Positions 63,979 through 64,000 of a stretch of 64,000 nt of DNA are shown piece by piece. The stretch is from Chamaecyparis obtusa (Eukaryota > Streptophyta > Pinopsida > Cupressales > Cupressaceae), in NCBI GenBank assembly GCA_027943335.1, contig BSBK01007847.1, forward strand, positions 126,501-190,500, in the 5' to 3' direction. The stretch's first letter is position 1. Each line of letters opens with the position of its first letter. A model generated the notes under the pieces. That model was not told where the DNA came from. It saw nothing but the letters and a program-made list of their open reading frames with translations, and did no database searches. The position numbers and the translations under genes are program-made.

Positions 63979-64000
63979 TGTTAGCCCATTTTCCTATCAA
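63979..64000 (+). repeat. Element D 3' LTR start (truncated by window end)
   Basis: The first 22 bases match 38195-38216 with one mismatch. Confidence 0.75.

Larger units (their letters stand above)
38195..64000 (+). mobile_element. Element D: Tat-like LTR retrotransposon, interrupted by C, 3' end cut off
   Basis: The 5' LTR (38195-40798) starts TGTTAGCCCATTTTCC and is followed by a primer site. The same 22-bp start recurs at 63979 as the 3' LTR, where the window ends. The internal region is split by element C (40923-57203) and resumes at 57209 with gag-pol. The second RNase H domain and Cys/His gag motif place it in the Tat lineage. The left flank before the LTR is GAATG; the matching duplication would lie outside the window. 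Confidence 0.85.

Overview
This is a plant nuclear window. The evidence is several Ty3/gypsy LTR retrotransposons of plant lineages (Athila-like, chromovirus, Tat), a CACTA-type transposon end, a 292-bp satellite array, very long TA microsatellites, and one short intron-containing gene of plant type. The nested, slowly decaying elements and low gene density suggest a large genome. A gymnosperm is possible, but I cannot prove it from this window.

Layout: 1-2360 is AT-rich flank with a foldback and a CACTA-like end. 2437-11375 and beyond is element A (minus strand, Athila-like, tRNA-Asp-type primer site), with gag-pol in one frame over 5.7 kb plus a second downstream ORF. 11376-15044 is the probable rest of A's LTR, then AT-rich DNA, a G-rich foldback and a microsatellite. 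15050-23416 is element B (minus strand, chromovirus), complete with 1.7-kb LTRs, tRNA-iMet primer site, polypurine tract and a perfect AAACT target duplication. 23422-27300 holds the only convincing cellular gene (26291-26899, minus strand, two exons). 27791-31199 is a 43-bp minisatellite followed by about 11 copies of a 292-bp satellite. 31200-38190 is anonymous AT-rich DNA with a 790-bp TA-rich microsatellite, a possible chromovirus LTR end and an RNase H-like remnant. 38195 to the window end is element D (plus strand, Tat-like, 2.6-kb LTR). Element C (plus strand, Tat-like, 40923-57203, GTACT duplication) sits inside D's leader.

How the parts relate: C inserted into D just downstream of D's primer site, so D is older; D also has more frameshifts. 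C and D carry the same kinds of domains in different order. C has PR-RT-RNase H-second RNase H-integrase, while D has the second RNase H between protease and RT. C also carries an antisense plant-mobile-domain gene with a spliceable intron. A degenerate inverted module lies upstream of gag on one strand and upstream of the antisense gene on the other. Most premature stops in all four elements can be explained by C-to-T or G-to-A changes, as expected from decay of methylated cytosines, and the A and C gag-pol frames have no net frameshift. All gag-pol frames are pseudogenes as read here.
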